DNA from: Casuarina equisetifolia
Lineage: Eukaryota; Streptophyta; Magnoliopsida; Fagales; Casuarinaceae
Length of the DNA stretch: 64,000 nucleotides
Reading direction: 5' to 3'
NCBI GenBank assembly: GCA_028551475.1
Contig: CM052362.1
Location: forward strand, 12,736,316-12,800,315
Shown here: positions 22,055 through 34,350 of the stretch, in pieces
Layout of the letters: the number at the start of each line of letters is the position of its first letter
Position numbering within the stretch: the stretch's first letter is position 1
Notes under the pieces: generated by a model
What the model saw: only the letters and a program-made list of their open reading frames with translations
Told to the model about the DNA's origin: nothing
The model's database searches: none
Program-made: the position numbers and the translations under genes

Positions 22055-24756
22055 GAATATTTACCCCTCCAATGCTAGATCGACAATATGATAACACTTG
22101 TAATTATTGGATTCCTCACAATAAAAAAATAATAATAAATTCTAAAGAAGTAATCCATTCTATTGCCTTTCCACCAAGAAATTAATTCCTAGAAAAATCC
22201 AAAAACATCACACCATTCACAAATAAATCTAAATCATACTGCAATCTAATCTACTAAAACTACTAAAGCCTCCTTTAGGGATGACAACTACATAAAACCC
22301 CTAATTATTTCCTTAAGAAAAGGTTTCTCCTTTTGCGTGGCTTCTCTCCCTTTCTTCATTCCCTTTTTTATATTCCTTTCCCAAAGCCTCCTATCGTGCC
22401 TTTTCTCCCAAACACATAGTTGTGACATTAAGTCAAAATGCATAGCTCCGTCGTATACTAAGTCATGACACAACAACCATTTGTTTTGTTACCTAAAAGA
22501 TGCATTTGGATGCATTAGAGAGAATTAGGTTGAGTCTTTTTGGATCTAGGATCATATCTTTTTGAATCTTAAATCGCACTGTTTCATGTTTTCATTGCCT
22601 AGTCACCTAACCAACTAGCTCAGTGATGAGTTAATAAGGACTTTAACCGTGAGGTTTATGAGTTGGGTGCACACATTGTAATATTTTAAAAAAAAATAGT
22701 TACATTGCATGAGATTTCAAGTCATAGGTCAACTCATAGCTTCATGGTTCATCTATAATTGTTTAGGTAATAATGCTCATTTTGTAGGTTGCAAGTCAAA
22801 TTCCCTTCGCATATTTTTGACAGAAACTATTAAATATAATTTTTGAAGTATTTATTGGGAAAAATACAAGTTTACAATGTTTATTAGGTATAGATAAAAA
22901 ATCAACAATTTTCCTTTTAGATCTATTGATTTAATGAGCTCATCTTCTTATTTAAAACTATTTGTTTTCATTTCACATTAAAGCATTATTATTCAACAAA
23001 AGCTTAAAAAGTAAAATTATTATTACAAAAATCAAAAGGAATGTGAGAAGCAAAATCTTATTAACTATTAGCATAAGAGTTATAAATTGTAATAAAAACT
23101 TGCTAGAACTTTAGAATTTTCAAATGTCATTTTTGAGCAATTTAATGAATAATTGATTGGATTTTTTTTTTGTGCTACAAACTCTATCATATATGTTACT
23201 ATATGACATTTAACCAAAAAAAAAACTTAAAATTTCAATATGTTTAATTTATAAATTACCATAAGTTATTACATTGGAACATAATAAAAAAAATTAGACA
23301 AATACTTTTACTTTTCTTCCACTTCCAAATTACTAAAATCCACACTATGTATTAAATAATCTCATAATCGTCTCTAAAAGGTGTCTCAAGGGAAAAGGAG
23401 AGCCACCACTTATAAGACTTATGATCACATTTTTTCCTTTTAATACAGGTCAAATCCAAGCATCTTCAACACACATTCTCTGTATAGTGGAATAAACATT
23501 ATTGATGAACAAATAAAGGATATGGATAGAATCACATTAAGAAAAAGGTTTTATTACTTTGATACCATATTAAGTAGTCCTATAATCATCCCTAAAATGC
23601 ACCTTAGGAAATAATAAGTTTTTGATCACTCAATCAAAAAGTAGAAATCAGCCAGCGGTTTCTATTTTTAAAGGGCCCTAAATCAAGTTGGTTATTCTGT
23701 TTATATCAGTTAGTAAAAAATATTTCAGGAAATTGGTATTTTTACCAAAAAAATTTAGAAAGAGGAAAGCATTCTTCCGACGTGTTACTGCATTAGTTCG
23801 TTAGGCCCGCAGCTTCAAGGCTAAGGAATCCCGATTTTACACCGTTTCAATCTGCAGTTCCTTTCCACTTTCTTTCTACCATCAACCACCCAAAGAAATT
23901 GTGGGACACCATTCGTTCGCGGCAGCTCACCTGACATTGTTATTATTGTTCTATTCTCCTTTTCGAAGTCTGTATTCTGGCTCTCCACTGGTGGTGTGAG
24001 TATAGGATGGACGACCCCTAGAAGTTTTGCCCCGAAGAGGCCTATTACAAAGGAAAAAGAACTAAGCCATCGCCATTGTAGCGTTAAAACCAGATTCTTG
24101 TCACGTCAACCTCATTACCAAAAGTGGACCTACAAATTCTGTCTATAGTAAATATGTCAAAACTTTTAGGAATAAAGTCTCGTTGTCAACGGTTAAATCA
24201 ATGGGAATTATAGTCAATCATTTTTGCGCCTAAATCATAGGAACCCAAGAGGAAGTTCTATCCAAAATTCAAATTACTTCTCACACAATAAATTCAGAAT
24301 TGCAATATTGTCCTAATATCTCCAAACCTAGATGATTCTGAATTTATATTTTCAAATGTTTTCTTAAGTTGTAATGGTCGACTATTATTTATGTCATTAT
24401 TTACTTTTCTAGATTAAAGATCTTATTCATCACTATAAATAAGATCTATTCTTGTATATACAATTTATTGACTTTCAAACATATTCTCTCGTATTGTCTT
24501 TACACTTTAGTCTAAGGTTTATATCTTAATTTAAGAGTTTCTCTACGAAATTTCATTATTTTGTAGAACTAATTCTTCTAACTTGTGGAAAGTCCAATTA
24601 TACACAATCCAACTTTGTTTGATTATAAATGATATGTGGTGTGAACTATGCTTTTTTGTAATTTTATTTTTAGATTTCCACTTTTTGGGGGGGAATGGCG
24701 AACTATATTAATAGAAATTAAAGTACAAAAGCCAAAAAATATATCCCAACATTATA
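22055..24756. other. Long AT-rich spacer
   Basis: No convincing gene. At 23556-23568 the minus strand reads TGGTATCAAAGTA just after a TTAATA end, which looks like a copia LTR end plus primer-binding site without a readable element beside it. Two related blocks begin TTAARTARTCYYATAATC (23349-23393 and 23569-23612). The more GC-rich patch at 23780-24130 has no open frame. Confidence 0.4.
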
Positions 24757-25200
24757 AAAGTTAATACAATTATTAAAAAATAGAAATTGAAAGTCTCTGA
24801 TTCTCACTCAAAATGATATTTCCTTCAAAAGACTTTATATTTCTAAATAAAGAAACATTTTTTATACAAATTTTTTTACTTTTATCAACAAAATTGAAAT
24901 GTCAATTGTTTTGTTCTAAAAGCTAATATTATTACGAAAAGATAGAAATTGAAAACTTTCAACTCTCATTCAAAATAACATTTCTTTTGAAATATTATAT
25001 ATTTTTAAGCGAAGAAACTTTCTTTATATAACTTTCCTTATTTTTGGTAACAAGATTAAGATGTCAGTTGTTTTATTCTAAAAGTTAATACAATTAAGAA
25101 AAAAATAAAAATTGAAAGCTTTCAAATATTACTCAAAATAACATTTTTTTAGAAGACTTTATTCTAAAAGAGAATATCTTTCTAAATCATCTTTGTCCTT
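24757..25200 (+). repeat. Degenerate tandem repeat, about 162-bp unit
   Basis: Units start at 24757, 24918 and 25081 with AAAGYTAATAYWATTA followed by RAAATTGAAA and by TCAAAATRAYATTT. The spacing is 161 and 163 bp. The third copy is partial. Very AT-rich. Confidence 0.75.
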
Positions 25201-26500
25201 GTACATTCAAAAAGGAAAATGACTCTTATTTTCTATGGGATGAAAGGAAGCTATTGAATAATTTATGTTGTTGTCGATAGTTTATTTTAATAAACAAGTT
25301 ATCCAATGAAATTATGTGTTTATTGACATGAGAAGTCCATATTAAATCATACTAATCCACCATTTCATTAACTTGTCAAAAATCCATATAAATCCCTTGG
25401 TAACAGTATGCAAATCTAAAGAAAACTAAGATAAGTGTAGGCTTTAAGTTAAGAAAGTTTTTCTAAATTTATGCTATGGTACCTTTTATGTCAAATTGTA
25501 TTATTGAAATTTTTTTGTATTTTCTGTTGTGAATTTATTTACTTCATTACGAAGATTTTGTAAGGTTTATGAGATTTCAAAATATACATTCCAAAAAGAC
25601 TTCACTCCAAATTTTGAGATTCGGTAATTTTAATTCTCTTTTTTTTCTTTTAATGAGCAAATAGTTTACCAAAGTAATTGATAAGATCAATACGTATCAA
25701 TATTACTTGTCCACAAGAATTTCATTACTCCACAGCTTTCCACTTGTTGAGTGTTGGACTGCTTCTGCAAAAAGAAAAGAAGAACATATCATTTGTACCC
25801 AAAATGCTTATCCATGTTCGGGATTATTTATTTCCACCATCTTCATTTTATATTCAAATGCTGACCGAAGCAGGTATTGGGTCCGTACAGTCAGAACGAA
25901 GCAGATGCCGTGTACCGCGTTGACTCTGCTTCTGCATATGCTCCCCCGTCCCTGTCATAAGTAATGGTTGAATCGTTAAACTCCTGTGGAGAACCATCGA
26001 CGCGTCTATTACTCTTCTTTATTGGTTCCAGAGAGTATTAATAGAAGAAGGGTCTTCCCCTTTGGTGGGTTGTACTGAAATTAATATCTTAAGTGTTTTC
26101 TAGGTATTGTTTAACGTAAACGCTAAAATTAATAGATCTAAGTTTCATTAAAAAAAGCTTGCTTAAACGGAAACGAAGAATTATCAACTCGTGGAAGAGT
26201 TTTTGACTTTACCTCCCCAGATTCTTTCTCTTATGTTTTGGCATTAAAAAAGACACGGCAGAAAGGCACATGACGTTGTTTTCAAAAACAAAAAGATAGT
26301 AGATGAAGTCAATAAGTGAAAAGGTAGAAGGAACGGGTAAAAATTTTGGTTCCCATAACCAAAAGATGATTATTATTGCTTTTTGTTGGAAACTATTTCA
26401 CATTAGTCTCAAATGCTGAGTTTCTTGAGTTTATTAGTAGTACCCGCTTCTTATATGATATCAGAACGGGTTTGGTCTCAGGTAGTCCCTATCATGAAGG
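25201..26500. other. Spacer upstream of the small-protein gene
   Basis: AT-rich to about 25680, then mixed composition. Overlapping plus-strand frames at 25678-25964 have no recognisable motif. Confidence 0.4.
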
Positions 26501-26512
26501 CTGCACGTGCAG
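26501..26512. promoter_or_regulatory. G-box inside a 12-bp palindrome
   Basis: CTGCACGTGCAG is a perfect palindrome holding CACGTG, the core bound by plant bZIP and bHLH factors. It lies about 490 bases upstream of the start codon at 26993, with a further CCCACGTCGG 20 bases downstream. Confidence 0.4.
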
Positions 26513-26680
26513 GGATGTTGGAGACTGTCCCACGTCGGTCCCGGGTCTCACTAACGCTTCAAGGAAAACAGAATTTTGACTTTTCCCAAGTACATGACAC
26601 GGGCCCTGCAAGTGCCTCGGTTTGGATGGTCCCAAAGCGCGTTTGTGAACAAGACAACTTCAAAAGCAAAGCAGGAGGCT

Positions 26681-26719
26681 GAGAGAGAGAGAGAGAGAGA
26701 GAGAGTGTGTGAGAGAGAG
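26681..26719 (+). repeat. (GA)n microsatellite
   Basis: About 20 near-perfect GA units, interrupted by a short GTGTGT. Confidence 0.95.
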
Positions 26720-26880
26720 TCCCCCTCAAAAGCTCTGAGCGATGATGGATGGGGTATGTAGCAAAAGAAAGACTTCTTCAGGAGGGTCTTGGGTTTTAAA
26801 TGGTCTTCGAAGGCCCTTCAGACCCCATACACGTTACCCACCCGTCTCTTACTCGTTCAACGCGGTCTGCACACCCCTCG

Positions 26881-26887
26881 TATAAAA
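26881..26887 (+). promoter_or_regulatory. TATA box of the small-protein gene
   Basis: TATAAAA in a GC-richer context, 106 bases before the ATG at 26993. A start of transcription about 30 bases downstream would leave an 80-base leader. Confidence 0.5.
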
Positions 26888-26992
26888 TGCTTGGTCGGTT
26901 CTGACCGTCGGCATTACTCGTCTCTGCCTCCCGCTTGTCTTTGATTTCAAAACAACTGTCGACAGCCAGGAAGGAGCCAACTGCAACCCCAC

Positions 26993-27208
26993 ATGGACGC
27001 CTTTGCTGCCCAAACCGTACACCAGGGATCACCGCCGAGAAGAGGCCGACCCAGTCCTTATGACGCTTCCACTCTATCCCCCCGATGGATCCCAAAACGA
27101 GGTTGTGTTCTCCGGAAGGTTCTCAAGACCATTTTCATGCCCTGCTTTTCCGCTGAAGAAGAGACAACTTCTACTCCCACTAACCTTTCCGCCGTTTTTC
27201 CATCTTAA
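26993..27208 (+). CDS. Small basic protein of unknown function, 71 residues
   Basis: I do not recognise a named family. The frame starts MDAFAAQTVHQG and has a proline/arginine-rich part (PPRRGRPSPYD, residues 14-24). A tryptophan-containing basic block follows (SPRWIPKRGCVLRKVLKTIF, residues 29-48), then an acidic Ser/Thr-rich tail ending in a TAA stop. Support for a real gene: higher GC than the surroundings, a TATAAAA 106 bases upstream, a G-box further up, and a self-contained frame with a sharp change to AT-rich sequence after the stop. No signal peptide or membrane segment is visible. It could be a single-exon small-protein gene or a first exon. Overlapping frames on both strands (27003-27212 plus, 27095-26796 minus) are weaker alternatives. 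Confidence 0.45.
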   Translation: MDAFAAQTVHQGSPPRRGRPSPYDASTLSPRWIPKRGCVLRKVLKTIFMPCFSAEEETTSTPTNLSAVFPS

Positions 27209-27580
27209 CTAGCGTAATCGTTCCCAGAAAGAAACGTGAAGTTGTGTTATGTGCTTCATTTCTGTGTATCATTCATTTCTGAAGAGCGATTCTCGTGCTC
27301 TCCGGGTCTGAGAAAGACGAAAAAAAGAAAAAATTAGGATAATTAAGTTTTGTGGCGATTTTTGGTTTATAAGTTACAGTTCCTTTCAGTGACATTGTTT
27401 GTGATTCACGAAAACGGAGTTCTCTCCCTTTCTCTTTTTGCTGCTGCTGTGTTTGTGGTTGCTTGAATGATAATCTGTTCCATGAAATTTGGCTGATGGA
27501 AACAGGGCACGTTTCAGACCGTAATATTTTCCAGATCCTAAAACAGAGCAACACAAAGTAGAAAAGAATGTACGGGAAAA

Positions 27581-27618
27581 GGGAGGGAGAGAGAGGGAGA
27601 GAGAGAGAAAGAGAGAGG
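27581..27618 (+). repeat. Purine (GA/GGGA) tract
   Basis: GGGAGGGAGAGAGAGGG followed by GA repeats; read on the minus strand it is a CT-rich tract of the kind found in plant leaders. The region 27210-27780 has no convincing coding frame. Confidence 0.9.
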
Positions 27619-27788
27619 TGCATAGCAATGGATCAGCATAGAGCTGTAGTATTTGGGGGCTCGCCAATGCTAATGCAAGGAGAAAGACGCGAGAAGGGAA
27701 GCAATTGGACGCCTTGATTAGCCGGAGAACCGGGCAAAGTAGGTGGCTAGGGGAGCAAGTGCCGAGAGTTACATTTACATAAATAAAT

Positions 27789-27789
<1 letters not shown>

Positions 27790-27821
<32 letters not shown>
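27790..27821. repeat. (AT)n microsatellite
   Basis: About 15 AT units. Confidence 0.95.
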
Positions 27822-27822
<1 letters not shown>

Positions 27823-28612
27823 AAATTATTTAAAATACACGATGTCTCAAAAAGTTTCTCAAATAAATAATAAAAACTGAAAAGACCGTTATATTCTTAG
27901 GTCAAGAAATTGACAATTGATGATTTAGAATTTCAACAGGTGTACCTGGGGCCACCGTTTAAAAAGCAATAGTTAAGTGTTGTCCCGTATATATATGCTA
28001 CTTTTTTCACAAAAGTGATATAAGTATTTTAATGATAGTTATATTATTTACTTTTAAAATGATTAGAAATGCTCGATTTTATTATTTTTAAAGTAGGTCA
28101 TCATTGTGGTCAGACTCTATTATGGATTTATGACCACATTTTTCATATGGCCCTCTTATCTTTTCTTTTTCTAAGCTTGGATTATAGAAGAAGAAAAAAA
28201 AAAAACAACTGATTTTATTACAGAATAGTTCATGATATTCATATCTATTTATTATGTGCTTTTACACTTGGCATTAGATAGACCTCATATAATAATCATT
28301 CTACTTTTACGGTATTTTTTGTTTTATTTTTTTTAGAACAATTACAAATACTTTTTTTTATTATAGATCTACTACTTAAAACTTAATATATAATTTTAAC
28401 AGTCAATGCGTATTTTTAACTAATTTTATTTTTCAATTATTGGTAAAATTAAGAACTTATTTTTAGAATATAAAAATTCAAAAAAATATAATGAAATTTA
28501 AGTATATTTTGTTCTTAAGATGTGATTACAAATCAAAAAGAATTCAATTATTTAACAAATACTAAGTCACTCAGCTAAGAACAAGTAAAATCACAATAAG
28601 ATAAATGTGTGT
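27822..28612. other. AT-rich spacer
   Basis: No coding frame or recognisable repeat seen. Confidence 0.5.
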
Positions 28613-28777
28613 TTAAAATAAGAAAAAATCATCTCTTTTTGTGCGGTGAAAAGTCTCCATGAGACAGTCTTCAGGCAACAGAGTCGTGAGAACCCCACGC
28701 CAGCATTGAACCCAAGCATCAAGTGTTGTACTGGGTAGAATCGGACTGTTACCCGGCCTCTCGTCTTCCGCCGTCAT
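28613..28777 (-). CDS. Short unassigned frame, 54 residues
   Basis: A GC-richer island (28660-28800) in AT-rich DNA. The minus-strand frame reads MTAEDERPGNSPILPSTTLD, then AWVQCWRGVLTTLLPEDCLM, then a basic end and TAA. Composition and the absence of low-complexity sequence look protein-like. About 35 bases upstream the minus strand has TTCTGCAG, a good splice acceptor, so it could be a terminal exon of a gene whose other exons I cannot find, or a pseudogene exon. No family recognised. Confidence 0.25.
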   Translation of the reverse strand: MTAEDERPGNSPILPSTTLDAWVQCWRGVLTTLLPEDCLMETFHRTKRDDFFLF

Positions 28778-28989
28778 CAGAAAAGTGAGCTTCTTCTGAA
28801 CGCCATGTTTGGGCTCCCTGCAGAATAGATTGCGAAAAGTAATCCCCTCAATTTTGCTTTAAAAGGAAAGAGAGAAAGAATTCCTCTAATCACTGCCACT
28901 TCCTCAATTTCTACGCTTCCCCAACTCGAAAAAATGTTCAGTGGCTGTCTGCGGATTTTCATGTCAACCAAACATCTAAAAACAAATGC

Positions 28990-30224
28990 CTTATTAAATA
29001 ATAAAAAATTGATAATCTGACTTATTTTCCCTACCTCAGAACCACTGCAGCTTTAAGTTTTTTTTTCCCTTTTTTTTTTTGTTTTGACAGTGATCAGATT
29101 TTAGCTTAATTTTTAAAATTAAAGAAAAAATGAACGTTATAACTCTTATTCTGGTAATCATTAAGAAAGTCCAGTCCTTCACGAAAATAAACAAAAAAGG
29201 GGTGAAAGTTTATTTTTCATTTGCGAACAACCCAAATTCTCTACACGACTATAAGTTCCACATTTTATTTACAAATTCGAGAAACAAACCATAAATGATA
29301 AGTCCGGCTTGAAATACGTAGCCGATGTGCCAAAAAGGAGATCGATATCATTAGCAAACCAAAGAAACGGCAAGGCTTGAGTATGATGGTTCATGCAAAT
29401 GCATAAATCTCAAAAAAAAAAAAAAATTGGAGATTGGATTTTATTGAATTATTCATTAGGCCGTAATATATTTAATAATCAATTATTTTGTAAGATTTTA
29501 TCTAAAGGTTTGGGAGAATTTTCTTCACGCTGGACAATCTTCAAGTTAGCTATGCCCGTTGAATATAATAGACATGTCATACCTAGTGAAACTGTAATTC
29601 TACTAAAAACTAAAATAAATTGGTTGTTGTTATAAGGTATTTTATATATTCTCTTTCTATCAAGTGTTTCATGTTGGTATGGGAAGACATGTTAAAAACA
29701 ATATAGAAAAGTTTTCATACTGCTTTAACTATTTTAAAGAACATATGTGGTGGCTGCAGGTTTCCAGCTCCAAGCAGATGCAAGAAGAAATGTTGTAACA
29801 ATTCCCTGCTTTCATAAGCATTCTTGCTTGTGCGTGAACTTTCATTTTGTTTGTCACCATGAAGAAGACCCCACTGCAAAAGCCTTCATCAATCACCTGA
29901 AAGGACAGGAAGAAATTGGGAATTGAATTATGGTGCAAGAGGAGTGAACCTTTCAGTGGGCTTATCTTAGAATGTTGGAAGTCATGTTATTCTCCTTAAG
30001 CAATTAATAAAATGAATTAGTATCATCAAATCTACTCTTGCTTAACCAATTATTATCATGAAATCTCCATTCTAGAATGCAGATTCGAATACGTTTAGGA
30101 AAACATGGAAAGCTGAACACCAAGTTTTTATCAACGCCAAAGAAAGACAATGGGCAGTTAAATATGATTGCAAAACTATACGAATCCTAGGACCAAACAT
30201 GACAAATCCAATCCATTAGAACAC
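28990..30224. other. AT-rich spacer
   Basis: Contains A- and T-runs (29060-29080, 29409-29425). No convincing frame. Confidence 0.45.
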
Positions 30225-31860
30225 CTACTGATAAAAGCTAGAACAAAGTACAACATATGTCTGCTTTGTGTTACGTCCCTGACAAGAGAAGCATGTAACT
30301 GATCCTTGCAAAGACTGATAGGCATCCGGTTGAGAAGAACTAAGAGAGTTTAGACAAAAAAATATAACTATTTGGATATTCGGATTTGGGTTCATTGAGG
30401 GGAAACATATATGTACATAGTAAGTAAGTTGTTGTACTGGAAATTTGGTGTCTAAGCCAGTCATAGTAAGGTAAAAAAGTTTACCAATCAAAATTTAACA
30501 ATCTACCACTAATGGGAAGGAAGATATTTTAATAGTGGATCATGTTGTTTACCATAAACTCCATCATCATATTCCATTGTTGTCAATCTAATATTCTTCT
30601 CCAACCTTAGAATTGATTTTGGAGCACACTTACTCTAATTAATGTAGATCCTATCTCATCAATAGGCAATCTCAATGTTAAAATATTTCAAATGCCTAGA
30701 TCCTTCATATGAAGATTATGATTCTGTTCAGCCTTCAATTTGAAATGGTAGCAATATAGTTACTTACCTATGACTAGTATATCATCCGCATGGATAAGGA
30801 GGACTACAAGAGCGTCATCATTTTTTATGGTGAGAAAGCAAAGTCATGAAGTTATTATACAAAACCCATGGCTAATAAGGCCTCTATAAACTTCACATTT
30901 TACCAATGCAACATCCATTTTAAACCATAGGGTGTTTTTCATAATTGGCATGCACCTTCCCTCTCACATTAAAATCCTAGAGGAATCTCCATATATACCT
31001 CTTCATGCAAGTCAATATGAAGAAACCTATTCTGCATCTAACTAATTAAAGGACCAATTACAAATAGCTACTAATGAAATGAGTAATTGAACTCTACTCA
31101 TCCTTGTTATATGGAGAAATCTCATAATAATCTATCCCTTTCTAATAATTTGTAATTTGTTTATATTATATAAGCCTTATATCTATCAACACCCCATCAA
31201 ACTTATATTTCACCTTATTCCATTTGGAGCTAATAGAACATATTCTAAGGCCTCCAGCTATTGCTTCATAGCCGTTATTCAATGATCATTCATAACAACA
31301 TATTGATAAGAAGATCACTCACAAGTGGTTGAAATAGAATCAATGAAATTTCTATGATGTGGGCTAGCCAAAGTAAAGAAAGGTAATCTAAAATGGAATA
31401 TCTGGTGGTACTAGATACTAATGGCAATGTAGAACATATGTAGTCAATTGTTCATATTAACAACCTAATAGTACGGCCCAAATGCCAAGGTTAGTCACGT
31501 GATGGAATAGGTGAAGTAGATGGAATAGGACATGTCTAGGTTCCAAAGAAGGCTCCAATTGTGACTCCATAAATGTATTTGGAATGGGTCTCATATATAT
31601 GTGCAATCGAGGATTCATCAATTGGGCTATTGCTCAACCCTAAAATTTGTTGACTAGACGTTGAATTAGTATGATCAAATGGAAACTCGCGTCCATGGAA
31701 AATGACATGATGACTAGTAAAAAATTTCCTACCGCTTGGTCATATAGACAATAACCTTTTTGAAATGAAAAGTATCTTACAAATGTATAAAGAAATGCTT
31801 TTGGAATGAATTTACTCCTATGACCAATTGCAATAGCATAACACCTGCACACAAAGATGA
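30225..31860 (-). pseudogene. Copia integrase-end to RT fragment (E), possibly the 3' part of element M
   Basis: Minus-strand blocks in copia order. At 31860-31650: HRSKFIPKAFLY and FSFQKGYCLYDQAVGNFL, the end of integrase. At about 31030-30960: the WSLHQ-type RT region in pieces. Near 30805-30780: IHADDILVIG, where active RT has YVDD, so the tyrosine-valine pair is lost. At 30491-30420: MIGKLFYLTMTGLDTKFPVQ and QLTY, the end of RT. RNase H and a 3' LTR are not visible to the left. The fragment has many stops. Confidence 0.75.
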
Positions 31861-32166
31861 TTAATGGATGATGGTCTCAAATACAAAATTTCTTAAAGAG
31901 TATAAAGCTAATTAAGTAAAATATGCATTTTACTTACATAGGAATACCAAGTAGGCTCAGGCCAACCAAAGAAAATGGGCCAAGTAAAATGTGAGAATGT
32001 GGGCTCAACCAAAAATAAATAAATGGGTCGTAGCCTAACTTGATCCAAATGGATTAAGTAGCATTCTCTCGTCAACCCACAATGTAATCCAAGAGTAGTC
32101 ATGAATATGCTAAAGATAGGGGAAATAAAAACTTTTATTCCCATGTTTATTATATGACACAAATAT

Positions 32167-32548
32167 TGTTAGGTATAATAGCCAACTAAGAAAGGGGGTT
32201 AAATTGGTTTTCTAATTAACTAGGCTTTAAAAAAAAACGTTTTCTAGTTTTCACATAAATATAAGATCAAGTCAAAAATTAAAACAAGTAGACGGCATGT
32301 AAAGACACAATTTTACTGCAATTGTTTCACCCTTGCACTTACACCCATCCTTTTTTTCCTTTAATTAAACCAATTGAAGTTCACTTTATTCATTATTCAT
32401 GAAAAAATGTTTTATTGCACTTTACAATCATTTTACCAAAGGATTACAACAAAATGTATGCCTCAACACATAACAATTACAACTCAAAGGTTTTTCAACC
32501 TCATACAAATTCAAGCAACTCCATTCAGATATAAAATGCATGGAAAAT
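32167..32548 (-). repeat. 3' part of a long copia-type LTR, cut by element F
   Basis: Read on the minus strand this ends CTTAGTTGGCTATTATACCTAACA after an AACCCCCTTT segment. It also has GAACTTCAATTGGTTTAATT and a GGATGGGTGTAAG segment. The same layout (GACTTCAATYGG, then GGTGGACATAGG, then CAACCCCCTTCTTATTA, then CCAACA) occurs at the end of element B's LTR, so this is a related but distinct LTR. Element F starts immediately after. The rest of the LTR should lie beyond F but its far end was not located. Confidence 0.5.
32544..32548. repeat. Target-site duplication of element F, left
   Basis: AAAAT, repeated at 39967-39971 just beyond the other LTR. Confidence 0.8.
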
Positions 32549-32761
32549 TCTAAGAAATCAAACACATCTAAAGATCCGGTAACTTGAAGACAAGAATTGG
32601 GAGAAAACCTTTTTTCTATTAACACTTTCTTAAAGAAAAAGAAAAACCCAAAAAGAACAATACATATACAATTAGGGAGAAATCCTAATAGGCTTAGGTT
32701 TATCCCAAGCCTAACCAACAAAGGAATACTAACCCAACTATATCTGGACAATATCTTAACT
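32549..32761 (-). repeat. 3' LTR of element F
   Basis: Aligns with 39768-39966 with a small indel; shared landmarks are AAACACRTCTAAAGATCC and CCAACTATATCTRGACAATAT. Confidence 0.85.
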
Positions 32762-32776
32762 ACCCTCCTTTAAGTT
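32762..32776 (-). promoter_or_regulatory. Polypurine tract of element F
   Basis: Minus strand AACTTAAAGGAGGGT directly before the 3' LTR. Confidence 0.65.
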
Positions 32777-32804
32777 GGTGAATTATACAAATCAAATACA
32801 CAAG

Positions 32805-33390
32805 CTAGCGAAAAAGATAATTATGTTGTCTACTACATAAAGCCTTAGTTAACAAGTTGGCAAGTTGCTCGTGTGTGCAAATGCTACGAGTTTGAATCAA
32901 TTTGTGATGTTGCTTCTCATGAATGAAATGACAATCAATCTCAATGTACTTGGTGCATTCATGAAAAATAGGATTGGACACAATGTGGACAACTACTTCA
33001 TTATCATAGTATAAAAGAATAGGCATAGGGACAATCACTCATAAGTCACGAAGAGGCCCATGCAACCAAACAAGCTCATAAATAGCGGTGGCCATGGTGC
33101 AATACTTGGCCTTAGATGATGAGCGAGAAAAGAGGGCTTGTTTCTTAGTCTTTTAAGAAATCAGAGAACCCCCTAATTTAATGCAAAAACCAATGAGAGA
33201 ATAATGTGACATAGGACAAATTGCCCAATCAAAATCACAAAAATTAGTCATTTGAAAGTCCTTGTGAGAAGGTATGAAAATTCCTAATCCCGAAGTACCT
33301 TTAAAGTATTTAACAACCTTCATGGCTATGTCCAAGTGACAATTTTTCGAAGAATACATGAATTGACTAAGTATCTAAATGGGGTAATTG
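32805..33390 (-). pseudogene. Element F RNase H
   Basis: The minus strand at 33359-33153 reads LDIAMKVVKYFKGTSGLGI and FCDFDWAICPMSH, the region linking RT and RNase H. Then 33038-32805 reads LLYYDNEVVVHIVSNPIFH, KYIEIDCHFIHE and EQLANLLTKAL. Motif order and spacing match copia RNase H. A stop separates the two parts. Confidence 0.83.
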
Positions 33391-33599
33391 ATGTATGGTT
33401 GTGTATGTGTAAGGTAGATTAAATGCCTCAGGAGTCGCTAATATGGAGTTGAATATGCTAATGGAAGGTCATCAACAAGAACTAGGGCACTAACATCATA
33501 TTCCATAGAAGTTATCTTTATATTATAATCCATGGGAATCTTACAAGGTTGAGTTCTAGAAAACCCTGCTTCAAAGACTAATTTTAATGCATACTTGCA

Positions 33600-34350
33600 T
33601 TGAATGAAACAAATACCGCTCTCGGATCAAGCAATCTTAATTCCAATGAAGAATTTAGCTTGCCTTAAATTCTTCATGTGAAATTGAAAGTTAAGATAGG
33701 ACTTGACCTGAGTAATAACCTCCTCATTGTTATTGGTGAGAAACATGTCATCAACATAGAGCATAATAGCAATGATAGTAGAACCATGCTGAAAAGTAAA
33801 AAAAAAAAAAGCATAATCATGTCAAGATTGCTTAAAACTAGCTTAAAAAATGACAATAGTGAATTTGGCATACCATTGCCATGAAGCTTTCTTAAGTCCA
33901 TAAATGGACTTAAGAAGGAAACAAACCTTTAGCAAATTAGTGGTGGATGATTAAATCCCTAGAGGTAATGACATGTAGACCTCCTCATGTAAGTTTTCGT
34001 GGAGAAAAGCATCAGATGGACATCCATATGATAAAGGGACCAACAAAACATTGATGTTAAGCCCATAATATATCAAACAATTACCATCTTGGCCACTTGA
34101 GAAAAAATCTCCTCATAATTAATCCTGTATCACTAAGTGAATCCTTTTGCCACAAAGTGAGCTTTATATCTTTCAATAGATCCATCTGCATAGTACTTCA
34201 CTTTGTAAACCCATTTACATCCGATGGGCTTACAAGCTGAAGGCAAATTTACTAGCTTCCATGTGTGATTGGCCTCAAGTGCATGTAGTTCATTAGCCAT
34301 AGCATCCACTCATTTAGGATTGCAAATTTCCTTATGATAGTAAAGTGGTT
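33600..34350 (-). pseudogene. Element F reverse transcriptase
   Basis: The minus strand carries [34 protein letters not shown] and HMDVH, and an intact YVDD loop at 33758-33747 in the frame LYVDDMFL. The order is that of copia RT. Stops follow GFT and a frameshift precedes the loop. Confidence 0.85.
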
